A stretch of DNA of 14,534 nucleotides from positions 1 to 14,534 of the forward strand of contig DHJA01000268.1 in assembly GCA_002404095.1 (NCBI GenBank). Direction: 5' to 3'. The notes beneath the pieces were generated by a model that was given only the letters and a program-made list of their open reading frames with translations, searched no databases and was not told the DNA's origin. The DNA comes from Planctomycetaceae bacterium UBA4732. Its GTDB lineage: Bacteria > Planctomycetota > Planctomycetia > Gemmatales > Gemmataceae. The translations under genes and the position numbers were made by a program. This document shows, piece by piece, positions 7,664 to 14,534 of the stretch; position 1 is the stretch's first letter, and each line of letters opens with the position of its first letter.

Positions 7664-7723
7664 GAATGAAGAATGAAGAATGAAAGACAATGGTTTTCAT
7701 TCTTCATTCTTCATTCTTCATTC
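7664..7723. repeat. GAATGAA heptamer inverted repeat at the 3' end of the oxidoreductase gene
   Basis: The left arm (7664-7685) holds three GAATGAA units. The right arm (7694-7723) holds four reverse-complement TTCATTC units. They are separated by a short loop (gacaatgg). The stem of about 22 bp is AT-rich, unlike the surrounding GC-rich DNA. The TGA stop of the Gfo/Idh/MocA gene (7722-7724) is embedded in the right arm. It is likely a 3'-end or terminator-like structure, or a mobile intergenic repeat. Confidence 0.75.
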
Positions 7724-8939
7724 ACTCCTTCCACGTCGCCGTCTGTCCGCTGCGCAAGGCGAGGTTCGCCAAGTGCATCGCGGCCGCCGCGCGCACGCCC
7801 GCCTCCACCGGCGCATTCGGCTCCTTCCGGCTGCGCACACACTCCACCCAGTTCGTCAAATGTAGCAATTCGCCGTCCGGCTTGTCGTAGAAGTCGCGGC
7901 CGCGCTGTTTATCTGTTCCGAGGATTAACTCCTCAAACTGTCCTTTACCGCGCTCCGGGAAGATCTGATAGCCGCCGCGGTCGATGTTAAGGGTCGCGTC
8001 CGTCCCCATGAACTCGATCATGGCGCCGTAGCGAGCGTTGGAGAACGTCGCCTCGAAGTAGACGTTCACATCGTTCGGATAGAGCAGCAGCGTCTCGGCC
8101 GTATCCGGCGTTTCCCACACGCCCTTGCTGTTAAAGTGCGATCCGATGGCCGTCGCCCGCAACGGGTGATCGAGGTCGAGCAGCCAGTCGGCCACGTCGA
8201 GCCAGTGGACGCCAAGGTCGGTGAAGACGCCGCCGCCGAAGTCCCAGAACCAACGCCAATTGCGAAAGCGATACTCGTCGAACGGCTGGGCCGGCGCGTT
8301 GCCCAGAAACGCCTTCCATTCCACGGTCTTGGGGTCGATGTTTAACGGCGTCTTCTGCACCCGGTCGCCGTTGCGGTTCCAGGTCAGATGCACTTTGGAG
8401 ATCTTGCCAAGGCGTCCTTCCTTGATGAGCTGGCGGGCTTTCGCAATATGCGGCATACTGCGCTGCTGCATTCCGACTTGAACGATCTGTTTTGACTTAC
8501 TTTGCGCCTCCAGGATGATCTTGCCCTCTTCCAGCTTGTGCGTCAACGGCTTTTCAACGTAGACGTCCTTGCCGGCGGCGACGGCGTCCACGGCCATCGG
8601 TACATGCCAATGGTCTGGGGCGCCAATAAGTACGGCGTCGATGTCCTTGTTGTCGAGAATATCCTTGTACACTTTCGTGGCGACGGCTTTGGGATCGGCG
8701 ATCTTGCGGGCGGCGTCGAGGTGGGCGTCGTAAATGTCACAGACGGCGGCGATGCGGACATTGGGGACTTTAACGAGTGATTTCATCAGCGTTTGGCAAC
8801 GGCCGCCGGTGCCGATGCAACCGATGTTGAGCGTTTCGCCGGCAGACCTGGCCCGCGCGGCGGGGGCGCCGACGGCGGCGAGCGCCGCGGCGGACGTCAT
8901 CAGGAAGGTACGGCGGGATACGTCATTTGGGATAGACAT
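7722..8939 (-). CDS. Tat-exported Gfo/Idh/MocA-family NAD(P)-dependent oxidoreductase
   Basis: A 405-residue sugar or sugar-derivative dehydrogenase of the glucose-fructose oxidoreductase family. ATG 8939 places SRRTFLM at residues 8-14 followed by a hydrophobic Ala-rich stretch, a clear twin-arginine signal with likely cleavage after APAARA (about 30). The Rossmann fold begins LNIGCIGTGGR (37-47). APDHWH (107-112) and the hallmark EKP (VYVEKPL, E129-P131) follow. The C-terminal domain has GGGVFTDLGVHWLDVADW with D241 and H245 in the usual active-site region. A longer GTG start at 8978 would overlap the upstream gene and bury the Tat signal. It lies 22 nt after the enolase-superfamily gene, so the two are probably co-transcribed. 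The substrate cannot be told from sequence. Confidence 0.93.
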   Translation of the reverse strand: MSIPNDVSRRTFLMTSAAALAAVGAPAARARSAGETLNIGCIGTGGRCQTLMKSLVKVPNVRIAAVCDIYDAHLDAARKIADPKAVATKVYKDILDNKDIDAVLIGAPDHWHVPMAVDAVAAGKDVYVEKPLTHKLEEGKIILEAQSKSKQIVQVGMQQRSMPHIAKARQLIKEGRLGKISKVHLTWNRNGDRVQKTPLNIDPKTVEWKAFLGNAPAQPFDEYRFRNWRWFWDFGGGVFTDLGVHWLDVADWLLDLDHPLRATAIGSHFNSKGVWETPDTAETLLLYPNDVNVYFEATFSNARYGAMIEFMGTDATLNIDRGGYQIFPERGKGQFEELILGTDKQRGRDFYDKPDGELLHLTNWVECVRSRKEPNAPVEAGVRAAAAMHLANLALRSGQTATWKE

Positions 8940-8961
8940 TGTTGGTAATTCCTTGGTTGAT

Positions 8962-10065
8962 TCATTTTTCCGCAACACGATACTTCGCCGCCGCGTCCGG
9001 ATCGACCGTCAGGCCGAGTCCCGGCCCCGACGGCGGCATGAGCCGGCCGCTCTGAACTTGCGGCGGCGCCGTGAACAGCGGATACAGCCACGGCATGTAT
9101 TCCACCGACGCCACGAGCGGCAGACCGCACGCCAGATGGACGCCGATCTCCGGCAACAGGTGTGGCGACAACGGCCGATGACGTTGCTCGGCCAGCGCCG
9201 CCGTCTTCAACCAGCCGGTGACGCCGCCGAGGCGCGTCACGTCCGGCTGCACCACGTCCAGGGCGCCGCGGTCGAGGTAGGCGGCGAACTCGTCGCGGCC
9301 GAAGAGCATTTCACCCGCCGCGATCGGCAGGTCCAACTTCGACGCCAGTCGGGCGTGGCCCTCCACGTCTTCGCACGAAATCGGCTCCTCGAACCAGGCG
9401 GCGCCGATCTCTTCCTGAAAGAACCGGCCCATCGCCAGGGCGGTGGCATAATCGTAGCGCTCATTGGCGTCCACCGCCAGCCAGGCGTTGTCGCCGAACG
9501 CTTCGCGAAGCGTGGTAAGCCGGTCGGCGTCGGCCTCCGGGTCGGCGCCGACTTTGACCTTAATGCCCATCATGCCCTGATCGAAGTAGGGCTGCGACGC
9601 CTCGATAATCTGGTCCGTACTCATCCACAGCCAAGCGGAATCGGAACCGTAAACCGGCGTCGATTCGCGGGCGCCGCCGAGCAGCTTGTACAGCGGCATG
9701 TTGGCCGCCTTTGCCTTCAGATCCCACAAGGCCACGTCGAAGGCCGAATACGCCTGTTGCACCAGTCCGCGCCGGCCGACGGTCTGCAAACTCCAATAAA
9801 CCTTGGCGCCGAGGCGTTCATGATCGCGGGCGTCTTCGCCCTGAAGCAGAGGCGAAATGTCGTCCACGGCGACGGCGTGGAGGGCGCGGCCGCTGCTTTG
9901 GAGGGCATAGGCGAAGCCGAGGCCGCGCAGGCCGGCGTCCACGTCGAGTTGGACGAGCAGCACGGAGATTTGGTTAAGCCGGCCGGCCGCGGCCTCGTTC
10001 AGCGAGGCGCGCGGTCTCGACAGCGGGATTTTCAGTAGCTGACAGTCGATTCGCTCGATGCGCAT
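8962..10065 (-). CDS. Enolase-superfamily mandelate racemase/muconate lactonizing-type enzyme (acid-sugar dehydratase or racemase)
   Basis: A 367-residue cytoplasmic enzyme with the enolase-superfamily capping domain (about 1-125) and a beta-barrel (about 130-330). The KxK motif is K169-V170-K171. Metal-ligand positions are D199 (VDANERYD), E226/E227 (WFEEP) and E252 (AGE). The D275/H302 dyad (QPDVTRLGG; SPHLLPE) and E322 follow the mandelate-racemase subgroup pattern. That subgroup abstracts a proton alpha to a carboxylate and usually dehydrates sugar acids. The exact substrate is unknown. ATG 10065 is preceded by AGAGG with 6 nt spacing. It is the first gene of a likely two-gene operon with the exported Gfo/Idh/MocA oxidoreductase, suggesting uronate/aldonate catabolism. 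Confidence 0.92.
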   Translation of the reverse strand: MRIERIDCQLLKIPLSRPRASLNEAAAGRLNQISVLLVQLDVDAGLRGLGFAYALQSSGRALHAVAVDDISPLLQGEDARDHERLGAKVYWSLQTVGRRGLVQQAYSAFDVALWDLKAKAANMPLYKLLGGARESTPVYGSDSAWLWMSTDQIIEASQPYFDQGMMGIKVKVGADPEADADRLTTLREAFGDNAWLAVDANERYDYATALAMGRFFQEEIGAAWFEEPISCEDVEGHARLASKLDLPIAAGEMLFGRDEFAAYLDRGALDVVQPDVTRLGGVTGWLKTAALAEQRHRPLSPHLLPEIGVHLACGLPLVASVEYMPWLYPLFTAPPQVQSGRLMPPSGPGLGLTVDPDAAAKYRVAEK

Positions 10066-10087
10066 TCGTGGCCTCTACTTAATGGCA

Positions 10088-10168
10088 GGCGAGCCGGGTT
10101 GCGTAAGCGCCCGGAGTTGCTTTCCGCGACTGCATCGAACTCCGGGCGCTTACGCGACCCGGCTTGCC
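10088..10168. repeat. Paired REP-like hairpins (element A)
   Basis: The 31-nt arms (10088-10118 and 10138-10168) are inverted repeats with two mismatches and a 19-nt centre. Each arm is itself an 8-bp hairpin with a one-base bulge. The left has apical GTAA (10103-10106) and the right has TTAC (10150-10153), which is GTAA on the other strand. The element begins 8 nt behind the permease stop codon. It shares GCTTACGC and its architecture with the element at 12940-13023. Confidence 0.8.
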
Positions 10169-10176
10169 AAAGCGCC

Positions 10177-12387
10177 TTACTCGTTCGGGGCGGCCATCAT
10201 CACGCTCGTGTCGAGGATTTTGTCGTCGTCCTTTGTCGGCCCCGCGACCGGCAACGGGTCCAGGCCGCGCAGCCCCCGGCCGACGGAACTGCGCCTCATG
10301 CCATAGCCGAAGTAGATGCACAGGCCGATCACCAGCCAAATTACCAGACGCCACCAGGTGTCCGGCGGTAGGAAGAGCATCATCAGCATGTTGACGAGGA
10401 TGCCCAGCGGCCCCACGACCCAGATGAGCGGGCAGCGGAAGGGCCGTTCCGCCTCGGGCCTTTTGAGGCGCAGGAGCATGACGGCCGCGCAGACGATGAC
10501 GAAGGCGAACAGTGTGCCGATGTTGACCATCTCTTCCAGCTTTTGAATGGGGGTAATCGCGGCGACGACGGCGATGATGCCGCCGGTCAGCATGGTGGAG
10601 ATGTGCGGCGTGCGGAACTTCTCGTGGATGGCGGCGAAGACGGCGGGCGGCAGCAGATGGTCGCGCGCCATGGCAAGGAAGATGCGCGCCTGGCTGAGGA
10701 AAGTGATGAGCAGTACGCTAGTCATGCCGGCCAGGGCGCCGATGGAAATCAGCCCCGATGCGCCTAGCAAAAGGGGGTTGTTTAGCTCCAAGCCCTTGAC
10801 GGTGAAGGCGTTGGCCACGGCCGCGTCGGGATTGATCTTGTAATACGGAATCATTCCGGTCAGCACGGACGACACGCCGATGTAGAGTACGGTGCAGACG
10901 ACAAGCGAGGTCAGGATGGCGATGGGCACGTCACGCGCCGGCTTCTTGGCCTCCTCGGAGTGGGTGGACACGGCGTCGAAGCCAATGTAGGCGAAGAAGA
11001 CGATCGACGCTCCGAAGATGACGCCGGCCAGGCCGTAGGGCATAAAGGGCGAGCGGACCTGATCGTCCACCGACTCCAGATACTTATTCAATCCGAGATA
11101 GCCGAGAATACCCCATTTTTCCGTCGCATTGTGCGGCGCTTTTTCCACCACCGCCGCGAAGAGGCGTTGGGCGACGGCCTCTTCCTCCGGAGTGGAGGGA
11201 AGGTAAGCGTCTTCGTCCTCGGCCTGCTTCGACAAGTCGTCGGCTTGGGTCTGGTTGATCTGACCCTTCTCTTGACGGGCCGCCAAATCTTTGTCCGTAG
11301 CGGACTTGTTCGATACCGCCAACGTCGCCTTGAACTCCTCCATCTCGGCGTCGCGGTCGGCGGCCGTCATGGCGCCGGCGTCTACTTCCTGCTGCAATTC
11401 CTTGCGTTTCCGCTCGACGCGGTTGAGACCCCGGACCTCCGCGGTGAGTTGCTGGACTCGCGCCTTGGCTTCCTCCTCCGGTAGGCGGGCGGTTTCCTGG
11501 TAGAGCGCCTGGATTTGTCGCTTCACTTCCTCAATCCGGTCCCGCGCCTCCGGGGGAGTCAGCTTGGCCTTCTCGGTATAAAGCACTTTGATTTGCCCGG
11601 TGATGGCGTCGATGCGCCTCTCTGCCTCTTTGGTAGGTATTGTATCGCTCTTGACTGCCGCCTTCGCCAGATCGGGGATGGTCGTGTGATCTTCGGGAAA
11701 GATGCGTTTCGACGGCGATTGGCTAGTCCAGTTCGCCGGGTCGATGAAAAAGACCCCCACGCCGATGACGAAAAGGACGACGCCGACCTTGACGGCCACC
11801 AGGACGGCGTTGGTCGTGGCGCTCTCGCGGATGCCGATGACCAGGATCGCGGTCACGAGCAGGGTGATGAGCAGGGCCGGCAGGTTCAGCCACGCGCCGG
11901 GGTGCGAAAACGGGTCGTTGCAAAGGAAGTCCGGCACCGGCCCGCAATAGGGCACGTTCCACGCTTGGAGGACTTTGAGGAGTTCATTGAGATATTTCGA
12001 CCAGGCGGCGGCCACGCAGGCGCAGGCCATGGCGTATTCGAGGATGAGATCCCAGCCGATGATCCAAGCGAGCAGCTCGCCAAGCGTGGCGTAGGCGTAA
12101 GTATAGGCGCTGCCAGCCACGGGCGCCAGAGCGGCGAACTCGGCGTAGCATAGGGCGGCGAAGAGGCAGCCAAGGCCGGCCAAGACGAACGACAGCACGA
12201 TGGCCGGCCCTGCGTCGAGGGCGGCCGAGCGCCCGGTCATGACGAAGATGCCCGCCCCGATGATGGCGCCGACGCCGAGCGAGGTGAGGTTGATCGGCCC
12301 GAGAATGCGGCGCAGCCGATTATGGCCCACGGCCTCGGCGTGGAGCATTTCGAGCGACTTCGTGGCAAACAGCTGTTTCCAGAACAT
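10177..12387 (-). CDS. APC/CAT-family amino-acid permease with large TM5-TM6 insertion
   Basis: A 736-residue inner-membrane transporter, against roughly 450-500 for typical bacterial CAT-type members. ATG 12387 is chosen because TGAGG lies 6 nt upstream and the protein then starts MFWKQLFATKSLEML, the usual family beginning. GTG 12435 has no ribosome site. TM1 carries GVGAIIGAGIF (about 38-48) and TM6 has FFAYIGFDAVSTHSEE (about 464-479), both CAT signatures. About 12 helices are visible: 33-52, 61-85, 101-129, 167-186, 193-215, 452-474, 487-513, 538-567, 596-614, 620-639, 653-673 and 677-696. Between TM5 (ending FFIDPANW) and TM6 is a charged helical insertion at about 221-446, where relatives have a short loop. 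Family topology would place it outside the cytoplasm. The substrate is probably an amino acid, not specified further. Confidence 0.92.
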   Translation of the reverse strand: MFWKQLFATKSLEMLHAEAVGHNRLRRILGPINLTSLGVGAIIGAGIFVMTGRSAALDAGPAIVLSFVLAGLGCLFAALCYAEFAALAPVAGSAYTYAYATLGELLAWIIGWDLILEYAMACACVAAAWSKYLNELLKVLQAWNVPYCGPVPDFLCNDPFSHPGAWLNLPALLITLLVTAILVIGIRESATTNAVLVAVKVGVVLFVIGVGVFFIDPANWTSQSPSKRIFPEDHTTIPDLAKAAVKSDTIPTKEAERRIDAITGQIKVLYTEKAKLTPPEARDRIEEVKRQIQALYQETARLPEEEAKARVQQLTAEVRGLNRVERKRKELQQEVDAGAMTAADRDAEMEEFKATLAVSNKSATDKDLAARQEKGQINQTQADDLSKQAEDEDAYLPSTPEEEAVAQRLFAAVVEKAPHNATEKWGILGYLGLNKYLESVDDQVRSPFMPYGLAGVIFGASIVFFAYIGFDAVSTHSEEAKKPARDVPIAILTSLVVCTVLYIGVSSVLTGMIPYYKINPDAAVANAFTVKGLELNNPLLLGASGLISIGALAGMTSVLLITFLSQARIFLAMARDHLLPPAVFAAIHEKFRTPHISTMLTGGIIAVVAAITPIQKLEEMVNIGTLFAFVIVCAAVMLLRLKRPEAERPFRCPLIWVVGPLGILVNMLMMLFLPPDTWWRLVIWLVIGLCIYFGYGMRRSSVGRGLRGLDPLPVAGPTKDDDKILDTSVMMAAPNE
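11395..11628 (-). repeat. Three tandem 26-residue repeats inside the permease insertion
   Basis: Permease residues 254-279, 280-305 and 306-331 (ATG 12387 numbering) align without gaps. They begin EAERRIDAITGQIKVLY, EARDRIEEVKRQIQALY and EAKARVQQLTAEVRGLN. The pattern is amphipathic and charged, as expected for long helices or a coiled coil. Confidence 0.75.
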
Positions 12388-12393
12388 GCGATA

Positions 12394-12397
12394 CCTC
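12394..12397 (-). promoter_or_regulatory. Ribosome binding site deciding the permease start
   Basis: GAGG (within GTGAGGT) on the - strand, 6 nt before ATG 12387. The upstream GTG 12435 lacks such a site. Confidence 0.6.
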
Positions 12398-12482
12398 ACG
12401 TCCAGGGCGTCTGTACGGTACGGAGGATTATGCACGGACAGTCCACGAAGAGCAAGGATATGCCGTCAGAAAACGGATAGAT

Positions 12483-12923
12483 TTAATGCGCGTCGATAAT
12501 AAGAGTAACGGGACCGTCATTGACCAATTCAACTTGCATCAGGGCGCCAAAGCGGCCGGCGGCGACCGGAATACCGAGCGCGCGCACGCCGTTGAGGAAT
12601 GCCTCGTAGAGAGGTTCGGCGATTTCCGGCGCCGCGGCGCCGACGAAACTAGGCCGACGGCCCTTGCGGCAATCGCCATAAAGCGTGAACTGACTGACCA
12701 CCAGTACGCCGCCGCCGATTTCGGCCACGCCGCGATTCATTTTGCCGTCGGCGTCGGCGAAGATGCGCAGACCGACGACCTTGTCTGCCAGCCAATGCAC
12801 TTGGGCGACCGTATCGGTTGGCGCGACGCCGAGTAGCACGAGCAGACCCTGGCCGATGGCGCCGACGACCTCGTCGCCCACCAATACCCGCGCCGATCGG
12901 ACTCGCTGCACGACGGCGCGCAT
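12483..12923 (-). CDS. dtd: D-aminoacyl-tRNA deacylase
   Basis: A 146-residue cytoplasmic proofreading enzyme that hydrolyses D-aminoacyl-tRNA (and Gly-tRNA(Ala)), full length for bacterial DTD. It begins [13 protein letters not shown]. It has the LRIF.D.DGKMN segment (52-63), the active-site SQFTLYGD (77-84), and the C-terminal NDGPVT (135-140) that holds the Gly-cisPro chiral-selection motif (G137-P138). ATG 12923 is preceded by GAGGGAG (AGGG at 12931-12934, 7 nt spacing). The frame is open further upstream only through the neighbouring repeat and has no family similarity there. It lies 95 nt before the permease and may be co-transcribed with it. No functional link is obvious. Confidence 0.97.
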   Translation of the reverse strand: MRAVVQRVRSARVLVGDEVVGAIGQGLLVLLGVAPTDTVAQVHWLADKVVGLRIFADADGKMNRGVAEIGGGVLVVSQFTLYGDCRKGRRPSFVGAAAPEIAEPLYEAFLNGVRALGIPVAAGRFGALMQVELVNDGPVTLIIDAH

Positions 12924-12939
12924 ATTCGCTCCCTCGCCA

Positions 12940-13023
12940 GGCGAACGGCCGGCGTGAGCCGGCTGGTACATTATGCTATCGCCGACAAAAGATGCACCAG
13001 CCGGCTTACGCCGGCCGTTCGCC
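12940..13023. repeat. Paired REP-like hairpins (element B)
   Basis: The 28-nt arms (12940-12967 and 12996-13023) are inverted repeats with a single mismatch and a 28-nt centre. Each arm folds alone into a stem of about 8 bp. The loop is GTGA (12954-12957) on the left and TTAC (13006-13009, GTAA on the other strand) on the right. The one mismatch falls inside the loop and keeps the GNRA pattern. It lies 9 nt behind the stop of the vWA gene and directly upstream of the dtd ribosome site. Confidence 0.8.
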
Positions 13024-13032
13024 AAAACCTTT

Positions 13033-13959
13033 TCACTCTTCAGGATCAATTCGCCGATACGTACCGCCGTTGTCGGCCGCCAACTTGTGCAGCGGACCGT
13101 CCGTCCGCGCGGCGCGGCCGCCGTGTAGCTCGATAACGTGAATGACCGTGCGGTGATCGCCCAGGCGCGTCACGGTTCGCACGTCATCCAAGCTCACGTC
13201 ATCGGCGTCCGTGAGAAAGTAGATGAGATCAGGATGAAATGCGATGGCGCGGCGGAGGGCGCGGCCGTGGTCGGTAGGGCCGGCCGCGCGCAATGCGGTT
13301 ACGGATTCGGCGGCCATCCGTACCGTATTGGGGTCGGCAGCGAGCAGCCCATAGCGGCCGTCAACGCCCATCGGCTCGGCCTCACGGTTATACGCGATGA
13401 TCTGGAAACGGGTGGAAGGCCCCAAGCGCCTAAGACTGGCGAGGATTTCAAGGCGGGCGCGGGCAAGGGCGCCGTGAAAGCCCATGCTGATGGAGCGATC
13501 AACGACGTAGACGACGCTTCGCGCCGACCTCCCGACTTCCAGGGCGCAGGGAGCATTTCCTTTTCCCGTTTCATCGCCGGCCTGGCCTGGCGAAGAAGCA
13601 GGAGCACCCGCTCCCGGCGCCGTCAAACCCGGCGCGGCGACCACCGTCTGCGGCAACAAGGCAGGCGCGGGAGGCGAGTCCACAAGATGGACATCGAAGG
13701 ACGCCTGAGCGAGACGTGGGTCGTCGTGTGGTTTCTGCGCTGCCGCGACAGGTTTGGTACGTGGCGGGGTGTCGTCGAGACGCAGGGTGCAATCGTTTTC
13801 GTGAGGCGCTTGAGTAAGGTCCGCGTCGGCAGACGAAACCGTCTGACGCGCGGGGAACTGCCACAGTCCCACGACGAATAAGCCGTGAAGCACAAGCGAA
13901 AGAACCACCGGCGCGGCGTAGCGCGCCAGGACGGAAACCTTTCGGGTCGGCGAGCGCAT
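13033..13959 (-). CDS. Membrane-anchored von Willebrand factor A (vWA) protein with TonB-like N-terminus
   Basis: A 308-residue protein. Residues 17-34 ([18 protein letters not shown]) form one membrane anchor with the S21-x3-H25 pattern and the following G/VVGL stretch of TonB's transmembrane helix. A low-complexity Pro/Ala linker (about 36-137) leads to a vWA domain at about 147-300. This has a complete MIDAS: D154-x-S156-x-S158 (VVDRSISMG), T229 (GPTDHGRAL) and D251 (YFLTDADD). A divalent metal and a protein ligand are therefore likely bound in the periplasm. ATG 13959 has AAGGA about 9 nt upstream. It sits 44 nt after the lipoprotein gene on the same strand, so the two are probably co-transcribed. 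The ligand is unknown. I see no ExbB/ExbD genes in the window. Confidence 0.88.
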   Translation of the reverse strand: MRSPTRKVSVLARYAAPVVLSLVLHGLFVVGLWQFPARQTVSSADADLTQAPHENDCTLRLDDTPPRTKPVAAAQKPHDDPRLAQASFDVHLVDSPPAPALLPQTVVAAPGLTAPGAGAPASSPGQAGDETGKGNAPCALEVGRSARSVVYVVDRSISMGFHGALARARLEILASLRRLGPSTRFQIIAYNREAEPMGVDGRYGLLAADPNTVRMAAESVTALRAAGPTDHGRALRRAIAFHPDLIYFLTDADDVSLDDVRTVTRLGDHRTVIHVIELHGGRAARTDGPLHKLAADNGGTYRRIDPEE

Positions 13960-14003
13960 ACGAGACCATCCTTGTCCGCGTCATGCGAAAGAGGCAAGCA
14001 GCA

Positions 14004-14417
14004 TTACGGCGCGACGGGAGGCGTCAACGGCGCCGTATCCGATTTCGGCGCGGCGACGGCGGCCGCGAGTTGCAGCCAGAACGCCTGATCGGCGTCTTTT
14101 TCCCACTTAATATTCACTTGCGTCTCGTCGCCGTGGTCCGTCTTGCGGCCCTTCAGCACCAGCGTGAAGCGTTTGCCGCTAGGCGTCGTCGAAGTCAACT
14201 TCGCCGACTCGCCGTCGCGGCTGGAGCTCACAAACAGATTCATTTCTCCCATTGTTTTCTGTGAGGCAGCGGCGACGGCGTCCAGCGACCCCGCGACAAC
14301 CGGGCCGTCGCCTTTCGCCGTACCGAAAGCGGCAAGCGAAAAAGAATCCAGCGTGCAGCCGGCGACCAGGAAGAGACAAGTACACGCCGCACCGATTAGC
14401 CCATACGTCTTGACCAT
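14004..14417 (-). CDS. Small putative lipoprotein, DUF3568-like
   Basis: A 137-residue secreted lipoprotein. ATG 14417 is chosen because AAAGGGGG (14423-14430) ends 5 nt upstream and gives a short signal peptide with the lipobox LVAGC (C21). An upstream in-frame ATG at 14441 would cover the ribosome site. The mature part has a helical segment (GSLDAVAAASQKTMGEMNLFV) followed by beta-rich sequence with TPSGKRFTLVLKG and ETQVNIKWEKD, then a Pro/Ala tail. The pattern resembles the DUF3568 lipoprotein family, in which a short domain is exposed at the outer membrane, but this match is from memory and tentative. Its function is unknown. It precedes the vWA protein by 44 nt. Confidence 0.82.
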   Translation of the reverse strand: MVKTYGLIGAACTCLFLVAGCTLDSFSLAAFGTAKGDGPVVAGSLDAVAAASQKTMGEMNLFVSSSRDGESAKLTSTTPSGKRFTLVLKGRKTDHGDETQVNIKWEKDADQAFWLQLAAAVAAPKSDTAPLTPPVAP

Positions 14418-14455
14418 ATGATCCCCCTTTCCCGCATCCATAGGAATGGGGGCGG

Positions 14456-14484
14456 ACGATAACGAGCCGCGGTCGCTAAAGCAA
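14456..14484 (-). promoter_or_regulatory. Weak sigma70-like promoter candidate for the lipoprotein/vWA genes
   Basis: On the - strand TTGCTT (14479-14484) and TATCGT (14456-14461) are 17 nt apart, about 38 nt upstream of ATG 14417. The hexamers match the consensus only partly (3/6 and 4/6). Confidence 0.25.
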
Positions 14485-14534
14485 GGTCATCTGCTAGTAG
14501 GCGGTCGTCGCACCCCGGGTTCATGAGTACATTC
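14485..14534. other. Right edge, no feature seen
   Basis: No supported gene, repeat or RNA is seen here. An ATG at 14527 on the + strand is too close to the edge to judge. Confidence 0.4.

Noticed and set aside
7570..7707. Longer N-terminus for the TolC-like protein, and short frames reading FFILHS
   Set aside because: These are translations of the GAATGAA hairpin. The signal peptide and ribosome site support ATG 7569.
7664..7723. CRISPR-like short repeats
   Set aside because: The units are 7-nt, contiguous and inverted, with no spacers, and no cas genes are present.
8734..10038. Long open + strand frame (434 codons) opposite the enolase-superfamily gene
   Set aside because: It is antisense to two clear genes, low in family-like motifs and rich in Arg/Gly, as expected from GC-rich codon shadowing.
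12924..13049. Extended dtd reading frame upstream of ATG 12923
   Set aside because: It reads through the paired hairpin element and into the neighbouring gene. DTD proteins begin at MRAVVQRV.
13138..13881. Open + strand frame (247 codons) opposite the vWA gene
   Set aside because: It is antisense to a gene with an intact MIDAS, and has no domain of its own.

Overview
The window looks like chromosomal DNA of a planctomycete. It is GC-rich. The first gene carries a TIGR03000-type domain, which I know as planctomycete-restricted. A Tat-exported Gfo/Idh/MocA oxidoreductase and a vWA protein with a TonB-like anchor are also typical of that phylum. I could not run a database search, so the taxonomy is an inference from protein style. 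I see no tRNA, rRNA, CRISPR array, transposase or defence locus.

Left part (1-7569): a copper/silver-type efflux locus. On the + strand are a Cys-rich TIGR03000 protein (cut by the left edge), a CusB-like adaptor, an unrecognised four-helix membrane protein, and a full-length CusA-type RND pump. The pump has the three methionines and the TM4 Asp/Glu pair of the Cu(I)/Ag(I) class. Facing them on the - strand are a TolC/CusC-like outer-membrane channel and a small three-helix membrane protein. Adaptor, pump and channel could form the usual tripartite pump, but the channel gene is transcribed convergently instead of sitting in the operon.

Middle (7664-10168): an apparent two-gene - strand operon, an enolase-superfamily acid-sugar dehydratase/racemase followed 22 nt later by a Tat-exported Gfo/Idh/MocA oxidoreductase. 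This suggests sugar or sugar-acid catabolism.

Right part (10177-14417), all on the - strand: a 12-TM APC/CAT-family amino-acid permease with a large insertion of about 225 residues between TM5 and TM6, D-aminoacyl-tRNA deacylase (dtd), a membrane-anchored vWA protein, and a small lipoprotein.

Stem-loops recur right behind stop codons: 582-603, 7664-7723, 10088-10168 and 12940-13023. The last two are paired, REP-like hairpins whose apical loops are GNRA tetranucleotides on one strand. The observations most worth following are the permease insertion with three 26-residue repeats, the REP-like pairs, a probable ATT start codon (6174), and the TonB-like anchor on the vWA protein. I found no clearly new multi-gene system.
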